Assembly (NCBI GenBank): GCA_946498245.1 | Contig: CAMMNN010000015.1 | Location: 1 to 64,000 of the forward strand | Length of the DNA: 64,000 bases | Direction: 5' to 3' | From: an uncultured Clostridium sp. | GTDB lineage: Bacteria; Bacillota; Clostridia; Lachnospirales; Lachnospiraceae | Shown here: positions 52,472 through 60,839 of the stretch, piece by piece | Layout: each line of letters starts with the position of its first letter | Numbering within the stretch: the stretch's first letter is position 1 | Position numbers and translations under genes: made by a program | The notes under the pieces: generated by a model | The model's input: only the letters and a program-made list of their open reading frames with translations | Databases searched by the model: none | Told to the model about the DNA's origin: nothing

Positions 52472-54049
52472 TTATACCAACACTTTTCTCGTCTTCGGGC
52501 CGCTTTTTTTCGGCGTTAATTCCTCTCCGCCAATGGGTTTCCCAGAAGCAGGCACCGCCCGTTCCTTTCCCCATTCCCGAATCGCTTCTATTTTCTCCGG
52601 GCTTGTTTGTGAAAGAGGAACTACATTGTTAAATGCCGAAATCACGTTCTCCGTATTTAACACAAAGCTGTCATTGGCAATGGTCCGGTAGGCCAAATCC
52701 CGAACCGTTGACTCCAAATCCGCTCCGGTAAATCCGTCGCTGATTTCCACAATTTTGTCAGAAAAGGGGCCTGTAAATTCCAAATCCAGATACTTGCGCA
52801 TATAGAGAGATAAAATGTCTCTTCTCTCATCTGCAGTAGGCAAATCTACGAAAAACAGCTCGTCAAACCGGCCTCTGCGCAGCAATTCCGAAGGAAGCAT
52901 GGAGACGTCATTTGCCGTGGCTACCACAAATACCTGCTTCTTGCATTCCTGCATCCAGAACAGGAACTGTCCCACCATTCGGGTGGAAACTCCGCCGTCG
53001 CCAGAACCGCTGGCCGCGCCGGACAATCCCTTTTCTATCTCGTCAATCCACAAAATACAGGGAGAAACGTTTTCCGCAGTGGTCAGGGCGTCCTTTAGCT
53101 GCTGCTCCGACTGGCCCACATAGCTTCCCTGTACAGTAGCAAAATCCAGACGGTACAATGGGAGTTTCCAATTGACGGAAATGGATTTCGCAGAAAGAGA
53201 TTTTCCGCAGCCGGGAACCCCTACCAAAAGGATCCCCCTGGGCGGCTGCAGCCCCTTGGCCCGCAGTTCGTCCCGTTTTTCCGGTGTCAGCAGCTCCTTT
53301 TTTTCATTGAGCCATTTCCGAAGGCCTTCCAGGCCGCCTACATCTTTTACGCTCTCGTCTACCTCTATTTTTTCCAGGCCGGAAATATCGGAAAACAGCC
53401 GATCCTTTGCAAAGCGGATCTCGTCCATATCCGATTTTCGGATACGCTTGTTGGCAATCAGCGCAGCAATTACATTTTCCGCCTCAATCCGGGTGACCCC
53501 TGACAATGTGGAAGCCGCCTCCCGAATGTCCGTATTGTCCCATTCAATGGGAATCTCACTGCGATAGTCATCAATATATTCCTTGATAATAGAATACATC
53601 TCATCTTCATTTGGCAGATCAATTTTGATAGTCATGCCCTGGCGCTGAAGCTGATTCCAAACACTGTTATTGGTCAGAACCATTACTACGCCGCCGGATT
53701 CATTGGCCAGATTAACCAGGGCAAGAATCTGCTTGGAATCGCTGTTTTCCCCGCTTAAATCCGGTACCTCCGTCAAAATAATGGTCAGATACTGCTTGCG
53801 TTTCATCTGTTCCGTCATGAAATCAATGGCCCCGTATACGGACTTATCATCACTTAAAATTTTATCTGTAGCAAGGTCGTAAACGCCTTTCGTCAGAGAA
53901 TGAACGTAAAAAGGCAACTGCAAATCGCCTGCGATCTCCTTCAGCACATCCAGAGTACGGCTCGGCTCAATGGTATTGATTGAAATAAAAGGGATACGCG
54001 CAATGGAATACCGTTTCAGAAGCTCTTTACTTTTTGCAATATCACTCAT
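52472..54049 (-). CDS. Ycf46-like AAA+ ATPase
   Basis: A 525 aa ATPase. Residues 1-200 form a degenerate P-loop-like domain without a Walker A. The C-terminal AAA+ module has Walker A GVPGCGKS (277-284), Walker B CILWIDEIEK (331-340), sensor-1 VVATAND (375-381), arginine finger RRGRFD (391-396) and sensor-2 GADLES (about 442). This two-part plan matches the Ycf46/Vps4-SpoVK-like group, probably a hexameric remodeller of unknown client. ATG 54049 sits 17 bases after the preceding gene; the frame to 54172 lies inside that gene. Confidence 0.88.
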   Translation of the reverse strand: MSDIAKSKELLKRYSIARIPFISINTIEPSRTLDVLKEIAGDLQLPFYVHSLTKGVYDLATDKILSDDKSVYGAIDFMTEQMKRKQYLTIILTEVPDLSGENSDSKQILALVNLANESGGVVMVLTNNSVWNQLQRQGMTIKIDLPNEDEMYSIIKEYIDDYRSEIPIEWDNTDIREAASTLSGVTRIEAENVIAALIANKRIRKSDMDEIRFAKDRLFSDISGLEKIEVDESVKDVGGLEGLRKWLNEKKELLTPEKRDELRAKGLQPPRGILLVGVPGCGKSLSAKSISVNWKLPLYRLDFATVQGSYVGQSEQQLKDALTTAENVSPCILWIDEIEKGLSGAASGSGDGGVSTRMVGQFLFWMQECKKQVFVVATANDVSMLPSELLRRGRFDELFFVDLPTADERRDILSLYMRKYLDLEFTGPFSDKIVEISDGFTGADLESTVRDLAYRTIANDSFVLNTENVISAFNNVVPLSQTSPEKIEAIREWGKERAVPASGKPIGGEELTPKKSGPKTRKVLV

Positions 54050-54065
54050 CCCATCCACCCGCTTT

Positions 54066-54515
54066 CTAAATAATATTGATCTTATGATTCCGGACGATGC
54101 TGGCCATTTTCCCGCTTCGATCATTTTTAGCAGAATCCTCCAGAGATTTCTGCATCCGGTTTGCCTGATCAATGACCAGCTCTATGTAATGCCGGCGTTC
54201 CTTCTCCGGCAGCACCGGCAGATCAATAGCCTGAGCCAGAAAAGACAATTCTTTTCTCAGGGTAAGCAGCGCCTGGACAATGGCTCCTTCTGAGCCGCCG
54301 CAGCGGCTCATATCCTTCTGGAATTTGTCGCTGGCAGCGTTCAATCGGCTGTTTACAGAATCAATCAGGCGCTTGGAAAACCGTTCCGCAACGCCTGACT
54401 GCCATTCAAGGGTACCCTTTTTCATAGCAGCCAGCACTTCCGTATCGTCAGCTTTGGATTTCAGCATATCTAAAACATTGGCCCACTCGGAATAAGTATG
54501 CGGCGCTGAGATCAT
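54066..54515 (-). CDS. Unrecognised helical protein of the AAA cluster
   Basis: A 149 aa, largely alpha-helical, charged protein (SEWANVLDMLKSKADDTEVLAAMKKG, LTLRKELSFLAQAIDLPVLPEKERRHYIELVIDQANRM, in parts). No family recognised. Its ATG overlaps the TGA of the zinc-ribbon gene (ATGA), and the AAA ATPase follows after 16 bases. Tight coupling suggests an adaptor or structural partner of the ATPase. Confidence 0.75.
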   Translation of the reverse strand: MISAPHTYSEWANVLDMLKSKADDTEVLAAMKKGTLEWQSGVAERFSKRLIDSVNSRLNAASDKFQKDMSRCGGSEGAIVQALLTLRKELSFLAQAIDLPVLPEKERRHYIELVIDQANRMQKSLEDSAKNDRSGKMASIVRNHKINII

Positions 54516-54841
54516 TTTCTCTTCCTCCTTACCATCATCTGAGGAGGTTCAATGTCCCATCCAGGCAGGCCCTCAGCAAACGCACTTTCCGGCCCCCCGC
54601 TTTCTTCTGCCGCTGCCGCCATGGGAATTACCGGCTTTACCGGCTCCGCAGCAGGCTTTCTTTCTTCAGGCTTCTTTACCGGCATAAAGGGAATTTCTTC
54701 CTCCGCCTTTTTCTTCAGCGGAGTTCCGCAGGCGGCGCAAAATTTGGCGTCGTCTTCATTTAACGTACCGCATTGAGGGCAGGGAATATTCTGACCGCCA
54801 GCAACAGAATTGATGAAATTCGCTCTTGATTTGGCATCCAT
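54512..54841 (-). CDS. Small zinc-ribbon protein of the AAA cluster
   Basis: A 109 aa protein with a zinc ribbon (CPQCGTLNEDDAKFCAACG, about 21-39) and a disordered proline/alanine-rich tail ending in MMVRRKRK. It resembles the zinc ribbon of the YARHG protein at the end of the operon. TAAGGAGG precedes the ATG, and it starts 12 bases after the large coiled-coil gene. Confidence 0.8.
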   Translation of the reverse strand: MDAKSRANFINSVAGGQNIPCPQCGTLNEDDAKFCAACGTPLKKKAEEEIPFMPVKKPEERKPAAEPVKPVIPMAAAAEESGGPESAFAEGLPGWDIEPPQMMVRRKRK

Positions 54842-54853
54842 AATCGTTCCTCC

Positions 54854-56587
54854 TTACATTCTGATTCTTCTGGTAGAGTCTGACAGCTTTCTGACATACT
54901 GCTCCGGCGTAAGCTGATCTAAGAAGTCAATCACCTTCTGGCTTTCTCCGTCTTTCTCAGCAAATTCTCTCCGGAAATCCACCACTTCTGCCAGCGTTGC
55001 CCGAATAATCTGGGAACCGTTGGTACGCTTTTCTTCAAACTTGTTTTCAATGTCCTGTCGGTTGGTTTCAATCTCTTTCTTTCTGGAAAAATGCTTCATA
55101 ACCAATCCAATGCCGGCAACGAGTGCAATGAGGCCTAAAAATACATTGCCAGTAATAAACATAAGCAATCCGATTACTGCGATCACTCCGCCGCCGTACA
55201 GGCAGAAGGAATCAAAGCCCGTCATGACATACTGCGCCAAAGCATCTTCTTTTTCCCGATCCACCAATGCGTTAAACTTGTCAATCAGCTCCGGTTCATT
55301 CTCTCCGTCTGTCGTTTTATCATTGAAGGTATCCACATTAATTTCGATTTCATTGGGAATTTTCATCCGGTTTTGAGCCACAACGTCATTGTAAGCGTTG
55401 CCGATCCATTCTTTGGACAAAGCAATGGCAAACTTCTGTGTAGAAACGCTGGCATGGGAGGTTTCCGGTTTCATGGCCGCATCTGTTAAAAGCTGCGTAA
55501 AATCCTTATGGGTGTCAAAAGCCGTCTGCTCAATTTTCATATTTTGGCGGGCCCGGTTTTCGTCGCCGTTAAAATCCACTACCAACTGCTCAAACTTTTC
55601 TTCCCGTCTCAGAGGCAGTTCCTCGTCGTCAAAATCCGTTACCAGTCTGGTTAAAATCTCATCTAACTGTACCTTGACAGCCTCGTTAGACGCTTTCTGC
55701 TCAAAGATCTTGGTGAAGTAATCCAGGATCTCTGCATGGAGATGGGCCCCTTCCAGAATATCCTGCAGTGCAGGCCACGTTTTGCTGTATTTTTGCAGAT
55801 ATGTATAGGAATCCGCTTTCACCGGCTTTCGCTTCAGGTTAATAGCCTCTGACCACTGAGTCGTCTGCTGCTCCACAAAGCCCGGTTTCTCCGCCAGATG
55901 CTCCAGCCACTGGGCCATCTGCCTGGAAATAACCCCTTCAGAATCCGCTCCCATAAGGCCGCTGGCATAGGCGTCTAAAATAATAATGGTCTTCCGATCC
56001 AGACTCTCCTCATCCTGGTTGGCCAGATAACGCTGGGTCCATTTTAAGCAGGCGCTTTTGCGATCCGCCCGTCTGCAAATCAATGCAAAAAACAGAGAGG
56101 TTTTTTCGTCGTTTCGCTTGATGCCCTCCTTTAACGCCTTCTCCGCCAGCTCCGGCTGATCGTTAATCCAGGCGGCCAACGCAACCAGACAGGGAGCCAG
56201 CCAGTAGTTTGGCGTAGAAAGCATCAGCTCTTCCGTCGCTGTACTGATGGTGTCTCTCTTTACAATTCCCAAATCATCTGCCTGTAAAATGCCTGTGGTG
56301 GTTCTTCTTACAATATCGTAATGGCCAAATTTCTTTTCCAGCTCCTGACGGATTTTTACCAGACGGGTTTCTGCCTGTCCCAGCCGGTTCGCCCGCATCT
56401 GGACATTTACAAAGTCGTGAAATTCTCTGGCCAGATTCCCGACTTCATCATAAACAACTTTAACATTACTGTTCACTGTATCTACGCGGCTGTCAAGGAC
56501 GCGAAGATTATCATGAATTGCTCCCAAACTGTTTTCAATCTGCCGCAGATCCGCCGCTTGGATCGCTTGTACATCTGCCATACTCAT
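54854..56587 (-). CDS. Large coiled-coil, two-TM protein of the AAA cluster
   Basis: A 577 aa protein of unrecognised family. Residues 1-95 are a coiled coil (IENSLGAIHDNLRVLDSRVDTVNSNVKVVYDEVG, in parts). A helical, repeat-like region follows (100-440), with a segment MLSTPNYWLAPCLVALAAWINDQPELAEKALKEG that suggests TPR-like packing. Near 465-510 are two hydrophobic helices (YGGGVIAVIGLLMFITGNVFLGLIALVAGIGLVM), then a charged C-terminal tail. It may be the membrane scaffold on which the AAA ATPase works. GGAGGGA precedes the ATG. Confidence 0.8.
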   Translation of the reverse strand: MSMADVQAIQAADLRQIENSLGAIHDNLRVLDSRVDTVNSNVKVVYDEVGNLAREFHDFVNVQMRANRLGQAETRLVKIRQELEKKFGHYDIVRRTTTGILQADDLGIVKRDTISTATEELMLSTPNYWLAPCLVALAAWINDQPELAEKALKEGIKRNDEKTSLFFALICRRADRKSACLKWTQRYLANQDEESLDRKTIIILDAYASGLMGADSEGVISRQMAQWLEHLAEKPGFVEQQTTQWSEAINLKRKPVKADSYTYLQKYSKTWPALQDILEGAHLHAEILDYFTKIFEQKASNEAVKVQLDEILTRLVTDFDDEELPLRREEKFEQLVVDFNGDENRARQNMKIEQTAFDTHKDFTQLLTDAAMKPETSHASVSTQKFAIALSKEWIGNAYNDVVAQNRMKIPNEIEINVDTFNDKTTDGENEPELIDKFNALVDREKEDALAQYVMTGFDSFCLYGGGVIAVIGLLMFITGNVFLGLIALVAGIGLVMKHFSRKKEIETNRQDIENKFEEKRTNGSQIIRATLAEVVDFRREFAEKDGESQKVIDFLDQLTPEQYVRKLSDSTRRIRM

Positions 56588-56718
56588 TCCCTCCTAATTG
56601 TGTGAATATATCTTAGACAGTCAGTTAGGACATTGCCTCTGACGATATTAAGATCAGCCCTCTGCTTTTCAGACAGTCTTGCCGAATTGATATGAATTTC
56701 AGTGTCTTTAAACAACAT
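56584..56718 (-). CDS. Possible leaderless 44-codon ORF at the head of the AAA operon
   Basis: ATG 56718 lies about two bases from the predicted transcription start. The frame (MLFKDTEIHINSARLSEKQR ... ending CLRYIHTIRRE) runs 44 codons to a TGA that overlaps the ATG of the large coiled-coil gene (ATGA). It has no ribosome binding site. It could be a translated leader peptide or a chance frame. Confidence 0.3.
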   Translation of the reverse strand: MLFKDTEIHINSARLSEKQRADLNIVRGNVLTDCLRYIHTIRRE

Positions 56719-56727
56719 ACTATTAAA

Positions 56728-56756
56728 TTTATACAAAATATCGACTTGTTTGTCAA
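56728..56756 (-). promoter_or_regulatory. Promoter of the AAA-cluster operon
   Basis: TTGACA, 17 bases, TATAAA on the minus strand, near-perfect. No other promoter of this quality or terminator was seen until 50957, so the six genes are probably one transcript. Confidence 0.8.
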
Positions 56757-56915
56757 CGTTTCGACGCGGAATTATATGTATTTTTACAAAATCATTGGGA
56801 ATAATTATACAGAATGCCAGAAAATTGTATGGCGTTTTATTTTTAGATAGGCATAATGAAATTGCAGTACTCGATTTGATATGTGGTTTAGCGTTTTCAC
56901 ATTTCCGAGAAAATC

Positions 56916-57392
56916 TTACTCCAGTTCTCCGTAGTATTTTCTGATGACTTCCAGATCCTGCATCTCCGGCGGAATCCCGAGGTTTTTCTCTCGAATCCGT
57001 CTTACCGCCTCAGATATATAATGCTTTTCCAGGACGTCCAGGAACTTTCCCAGCGCCGCCTGAACGGCCATATAATCTTTTTCTTCAACAAAATAATCGC
57101 TTTCATACCTTGTTGCTGCCTCAAATTCATACAAATCATCCTGATACATACGAAGTTCTTTGGAGATTGGCAGCCCGTGTTCTCCACATTGCTTTATCAA
57201 AACCCGGTGATTATGTGTTGTCAAAGGGCTGATACCGTGAAACAGGAGATATGCCTTTAAAGCAAATTCTCCGCACATTGCCATATGGAATGCCGCCTGG
57301 TTCATACGAATATCATCAAACGGATCAAATATCAGGGCTGCTGTTTCGTAGTAGGAAAGACTATAAGCAAACATTCGACACGCTTCTTTCAT
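56916..57392 (-). CDS. HEPN domain protein
   Basis: A 158 aa all-helical HEPN-type protein (NQAAFHMAMCGEFALKAYLLFHGI, LTTHNHRVLIKQCGEHGL, FEAATRYESDYFVEEKDYMAVQAALGKFLDVLEKHY, in parts). The Rx4-6H RNase motif of HepT toxins is not obvious, so it may be the non-nuclease HEPN class. It overlaps the nucleotidyltransferase gene by 32 bases, an MNT-HEPN pair often grouped with toxin-antitoxin systems. Confidence 0.8.
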   Translation of the reverse strand: MKEACRMFAYSLSYYETAALIFDPFDDIRMNQAAFHMAMCGEFALKAYLLFHGISPLTTHNHRVLIKQCGEHGLPISKELRMYQDDLYEFEAATRYESDYFVEEKDYMAVQAALGKFLDVLEKHYISEAVRRIREKNLGIPPEMQDLEVIRKYYGELE

Positions 57393-57735
57393 AAAAAACG
57401 ACCCCCTTATCCTCTGCTTCCCTCTGGGCTCCTCTCTCTGCTTTTGTCCCTGTCGGCAGCCTCAGCATATCGTCATAGACTGAGTCCGGGAATAGTTCAG
57501 GCAGACGCAGGGACATATCTTCCCGAAATTTTCCACGGTCATTGTAATACAGCAGAAAATCAATATCTGATTCTTCCCTGCACCTCGTTTCCAGTGCAGA
57601 ACCAAACAAAACCACCTTGTCTATACTCGACAAAAGAGGAAATACCTCAAGATAACGTTTCAGTTTTTCGATCTTATATTCAGCTACATTGACTGTTTTT
57701 CCATTTCCAAGTTGTAACGGAACCAATCTGCACAC
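57361..57735 (-). CDS. MNT-type minimal nucleotidyltransferase
   Basis: A 124 aa nucleotidyltransferase with the signature VVLFGSALETRCREESDIDFLLYY (GS, ten residues, DxD). In known MNT-HEPN pairs this enzyme adds AMP to the HEPN partner. A GTG start at 57735 lies eight bases after GGAGG; the GTG at 57744 overlaps that site. First gene of the pair, promoter at 57773-57801. Confidence 0.83.
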   Translation of the reverse strand: MCRLVPLQLGNGKTVNVAEYKIEKLKRYLEVFPLLSSIDKVVLFGSALETRCREESDIDFLLYYNDRGKFREDMSLRLPELFPDSVYDDMLRLPTGTKAERGAQREAEDKGVVFYERSVSNVCL

Positions 57736-57772
57736 TCTCAGCACCTCCTGCTTATCCGCCTATATAGCTATT

Positions 57773-57801
57773 ATTATATCCGTCCGAGAGGAAATTCGCA
57801 A
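57773..57801 (-). promoter_or_regulatory. Promoter of the MNT-HEPN pair
   Basis: TTGCGA, 17 bases, TATAAT on the minus strand, about 40 bases before the GTG start. Confidence 0.65.
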
Positions 57802-57897
57802 GAGTTACTGGGAAACAGTCTCTGCAAGGCCTCCTTTATCGGCATACTTTTCTACGGTTCGTTCTTCCTGTTTCTTCCCTGCTACACCTGATTTTGA

Positions 57898-57937
57898 AAA
57901 AGAAAAAGCAGGAAGTCCTTTTCAAGATTTCCTGCTT
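57898..57937 (-). terminator. Terminator downstream of the GNAT gene
   Basis: AAGCAGGAA pairs with TTCCTGCTT across 14 bases; on the minus strand TTTTTCTTTTT follows. Confidence 0.75.
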
Positions 57938-58126
57938 GACAGCGCTGCCGCGCAATACTATCACTGTTTTAAACTTCACTCCGCCTTGAAATCGCCGCAA
58001 TTTCTTCATTATTGGCAGATTTTGAAACACAATAACAAACCGATAAAAAGAAGGGTAGTTATCTTGCCTTAATGACTTTGGCTTTTTTCTTATAAGTTTC
58101 CATACTTAAATATTGATAATTCATTC

Positions 58127-58621
58127 TCACCTATCCCCTCTTTTTAATACGTTTCTATACTTTAATTCATATTTTCCTGTATCAGAAAATTCTTTCCGTT
58201 CACCAGCATTGACATATCCCTGACTCTCATAGAACCTTATGGCCGAGGTGTTTTCTTCTAATACCCAAAGAAATACCTCCCTCACGTTTTGCAGCCCAGC
58301 AGTTACAAGAAAATTTTTCATAAGTGCTGTCCCGATACCTTCACCTCGAAAAAACGGGTCTATATATAACTCTTTTATTTCCCATCTCTCTGCATTTTCA
58401 CAGTTCCATTTCATCATACCTTTTACGATACCATCATCGAATACATATATGTCATTTAATGCGTCATTTGAATCCCGATAAAACAGCGCAAGATCCAATA
58501 CCTGCATTTCATTAAATGAAACTTTGTCATTTTGAAATATTGGACGGTATGCTTTCCTTTTAGAAAAAATTTGTATTTCCGCCAGCCGTGAGGCATCGTT
58601 TTTAGTCGCTGCTCTAATCAT
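58127..58621 (-). CDS. GNAT family N-acetyltransferase
   Basis: A 164 aa acetyltransferase that starts MIRAATKNDASRLAEIQIFS. The acetyl-CoA-binding motif is DPFFRGEGIGTALMKNFL, followed by FLWVLEENTSAIRFYESQGY, the usual motif B. The substrate is unknown. It appears monocistronic, with AAGGGGACG upstream. Confidence 0.92.
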   Translation of the reverse strand: MIRAATKNDASRLAEIQIFSKRKAYRPIFQNDKVSFNEMQVLDLALFYRDSNDALNDIYVFDDGIVKGMMKWNCENAERWEIKELYIDPFFRGEGIGTALMKNFLVTAGLQNVREVFLWVLEENTSAIRFYESQGYVNAGERKEFSDTGKYELKYRNVLKRGDR

Positions 58622-58728
58622 TTCGTCCCCTTATCTCTATTTAAGTATCTTTAAAGTTCAGGTTTCTTCTCTTTATCCATGCTGTACAGTCTCCTCCAGT
58701 TTCTGATTACAGATTTATTCATCTATTG

Positions 58729-58787
58729 TACCATGTCCACTAAACTCGTGAAAGACCTCGTTAAGTGGACAGGTATGTATTCGCACT
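58729..58787 (-). repeat. Dispersed repeat with GTCCACT ends, copy 2
   Basis: Inverted copy of 50105-50163 (59 bases). Between the ends TGTCCACT and AGTGGACA it reads as a short imperfect hairpin. It lies between the GNAT and Rpn genes. Confidence 0.85.
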
Positions 58788-58834
58788 AAGTTCGAAACTA
58801 CCTCTCTAAGTGCTCATATTATACCATGCTTTGC

Positions 58835-59791
58835 CTATATTTCTGTAATTCCATTTTCATTAGCTATTTTCAAAATTTCTTCCATTGGTAGTTCTGTGTA
58901 TTCATGGATTTTGTTAAGAGGTTCTTTTTTGTGCAGCATTTTTAACGCCATAGCCGCCTCAGCTTCTTTAACTCCCTTTTCTGCCGCCCGTTCTTGCAGC
59001 TCCTTTATCGCTTCACACACATTCGTCACCTCCTCGCCTTCTATTATGGGAAATTCGGCTTTTACGCAAGCATTTAATACATTTACCTCGTCACGTCCAA
59101 GCGTTTTAAACTGTTCATTGCTGTTTACAAATTTTTCAAGTTTATCAGCATCTTTAGAGTATTTTATAAACCCAAGCACTTCTTTTAAACTGGAATGAAA
59201 GAGAGCAAGCTCCTGTTCCTTTATGCTATATGGCGCGATCAGATTCATTTTATAATCCGGGACAAAACTCAATATACGTGGATCTTGCACTTTAAGCATT
59301 TCATGAATTGATAAAGGACCGTCCCATTCATCAAAACCAAAATATATCACAAGAGTAATAACCGGTATTAAGCGATCCTTTTTGGTAAATCCCGAAAGAT
59401 ACTCGTCTTTGTGAAATTTTTCCTTGCCCTTGTTTTTTCTATGTGCCTCTGCCGCCATTTCCACCTGCTTACTATATTGAAGGGCATCATATACCATATT
59501 CCTTACAGGCATTGCGTAATGGACATTAGATTGGTTTTCAAGAGCCAGAATCAGATAGGCATATTTCTGATCTGTCATGGCAGCAACTTTTATGACATCT
59601 CGCGCTTTCTGAACTGGCTGACGGTTATTTCCCTCACCGCCATAGGGAACCTCCAATTCCCTTGTGTCAATTTCTTTATGACTGTTACAGTCTATAACTG
59701 GTTCGCCATTATAGATGTAGTAATTAAATGCATCCGCAAATACTTCATTCCGACGCATGTATTTAATGGTTACCGTATCTTTCTGGCCCAT
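58835..59791 (-). CDS. Rpn family recombination-promoting nuclease
   Basis: A 318 aa protein of the Rpn/PDDEXK nuclease group, abundant in Lachnospiraceae. The nuclease core shows YAYLILALENQSNVHYAMPVRNMVYDALQY, where ExQ and the R...Y stretch are typical. VITLVIYFGFDEWDGPLSIHEML follows, then a helical C-terminal part. ATG 59791 has AAAGGAAG upstream; the frame to 59920 crosses the promoter. Such genes are often mobile or multi-copy. Confidence 0.85.
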   Translation of the reverse strand: MGQKDTVTIKYMRRNEVFADAFNYYIYNGEPVIDCNSHKEIDTRELEVPYGGEGNNRQPVQKARDVIKVAAMTDQKYAYLILALENQSNVHYAMPVRNMVYDALQYSKQVEMAAEAHRKNKGKEKFHKDEYLSGFTKKDRLIPVITLVIYFGFDEWDGPLSIHEMLKVQDPRILSFVPDYKMNLIAPYSIKEQELALFHSSLKEVLGFIKYSKDADKLEKFVNSNEQFKTLGRDEVNVLNACVKAEFPIIEGEEVTNVCEAIKELQERAAEKGVKEAEAAMALKMLHKKEPLNKIHEYTELPMEEILKIANENGITEI

Positions 59792-59866
59792 AACAACACT
59801 TCCTTTCAAGACAGTTAACTGCAAACCCCTTCCTGTTAACTCCCGAAAGTATAATCCCCTTGTTCC

Positions 59867-59895
59867 ATTATAATAGATCCCAACCTGGCCAGCAA
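59867..59895 (-). promoter_or_regulatory. Promoter of the Rpn gene
   Basis: TTGCTG, 17 bases, TATAAT on the minus strand. Confidence 0.6.
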
Positions 59896-59965
59896 TATTA
59901 ATTTCGCTATAGACCCACAATATGGCAAAGTTTTGGAGAAGTTAGCGTAAGTATGTTCCGAAAGC

Positions 59966-60012
59966 ACAAAACACCCCAGACCATCAGCAACTTGCTGACT
60001 GCCCGGGGCATT
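59966..60012 (-). terminator. Terminator of the rnf operon
   Basis: On the minus strand TGCCCC...TCAGCAA pairs with TTGCTGA...GGGGT, followed by GTTTTGTG. It lies just after rnfB. Confidence 0.75.
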
Positions 60013-60026
60013 TTTGCTTACACTTT

Positions 60027-60824
60027 TTATACAATTACCTTTGCAGGACACTTGGCTGCGCATTTTCCGCAGTTGGTGCATTTCTCGTAATCAATCACTG
60101 CTACGTTATTGTCCATATGGATAGCGTCGAACTCACACTGCTTCGTACACAGGGTACAGCCGATACAGCCATTGTCGCATTTTGCTTTTACGTCTTTGCC
60201 CTTGTCATGGGAATTGCACTGTACCAGATGCTCCGCCGTATACGGAACCAGTTCTACAAGGTTTAAGGGGCAGGCCTCCACGCACTTGCCGCAGGCCACG
60301 CATTTTTCCTTGTCCACTACGGCTACGCCGTCCACCACATGGATAGCGTCAAACTGACAGGCTTTCACACAGGAACCGTAGCCCATACAGCCGTAAGCGC
60401 AGGCTTTTTCGCCGCCTCCCGGAACCACTGACACCTTGCGGCAGTCATCGATTCCGTAGTACCGATACTGCATCCGGGTCTTGTCACAGGTTCCCTTGCA
60501 CTTGACAAAAGCCACCTTCTTTACGCCGCTTCCGGCCTCCACGCCCATTATGGCGGCGATTTTGTCTGCTACAGGAGCACCGCCTACAGGACAGGCTCCT
60601 ACGGCAGCTTCCCCGGCAGCAATGGCTTTGGCCAAAGCGTCACAGCCTGCATAACCGCAGCCGCCGCAGTTATTTCCAGGCAGCTCGTTGCGGACTAAAA
60701 TTTCTTTTTCGTCAACTTCTACTTTAAACTTTTCACTGGCCACACCCAGCAGGACCCCGATAATAATACCGATGGCGCCTACAATGGCCGTTGCAAACAG
60801 AATACCTGTTACCATTTCATTCAT
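60027..60824 (-). CDS. rnfB: Rnf complex iron-sulfur subunit RnfB
   Basis: A 265 aa ferredoxin-like subunit of the ion-pumping ferredoxin:NAD oxidoreductase. After an N-terminal membrane helix come the RnfB cluster motif NNCGGCGYAGCDALA with a distal Cys (GACPVGG) and several CxxCxxCxxxC sites (CVACGKCVEACP, CIGCTLCTKQCE, CTNCGKCAAKCP). It accepts electrons from reduced ferredoxin. Last of rnfCDGEAB, and a terminator follows. Confidence 0.97.
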   Translation of the reverse strand: MNEMVTGILFATAIVGAIGIIIGVLLGVASEKFKVEVDEKEILVRNELPGNNCGGCGYAGCDALAKAIAAGEAAVGACPVGGAPVADKIAAIMGVEAGSGVKKVAFVKCKGTCDKTRMQYRYYGIDDCRKVSVVPGGGEKACAYGCMGYGSCVKACQFDAIHVVDGVAVVDKEKCVACGKCVEACPLNLVELVPYTAEHLVQCNSHDKGKDVKAKCDNGCIGCTLCTKQCEFDAIHMDNNVAVIDYEKCTNCGKCAAKCPAKVIV

Positions 60825-60839
60825 TCTTCGTCTCCTCCT

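Larger units (their letters stand above)
57736..58126. other. Intergenic region between MNT and GNAT genes
   Basis: Holds the MNT promoter and a minus-strand terminator at 57898-57937. No coding region with a ribosome binding site was found on either strand. Confidence 0.55.

Noticed and set aside
57689..58072. 127-codon plus-strand frame in the MNT-GNAT gap
   Set aside because: No ribosome binding site, overlaps a promoter and a terminator, no recognisable family.
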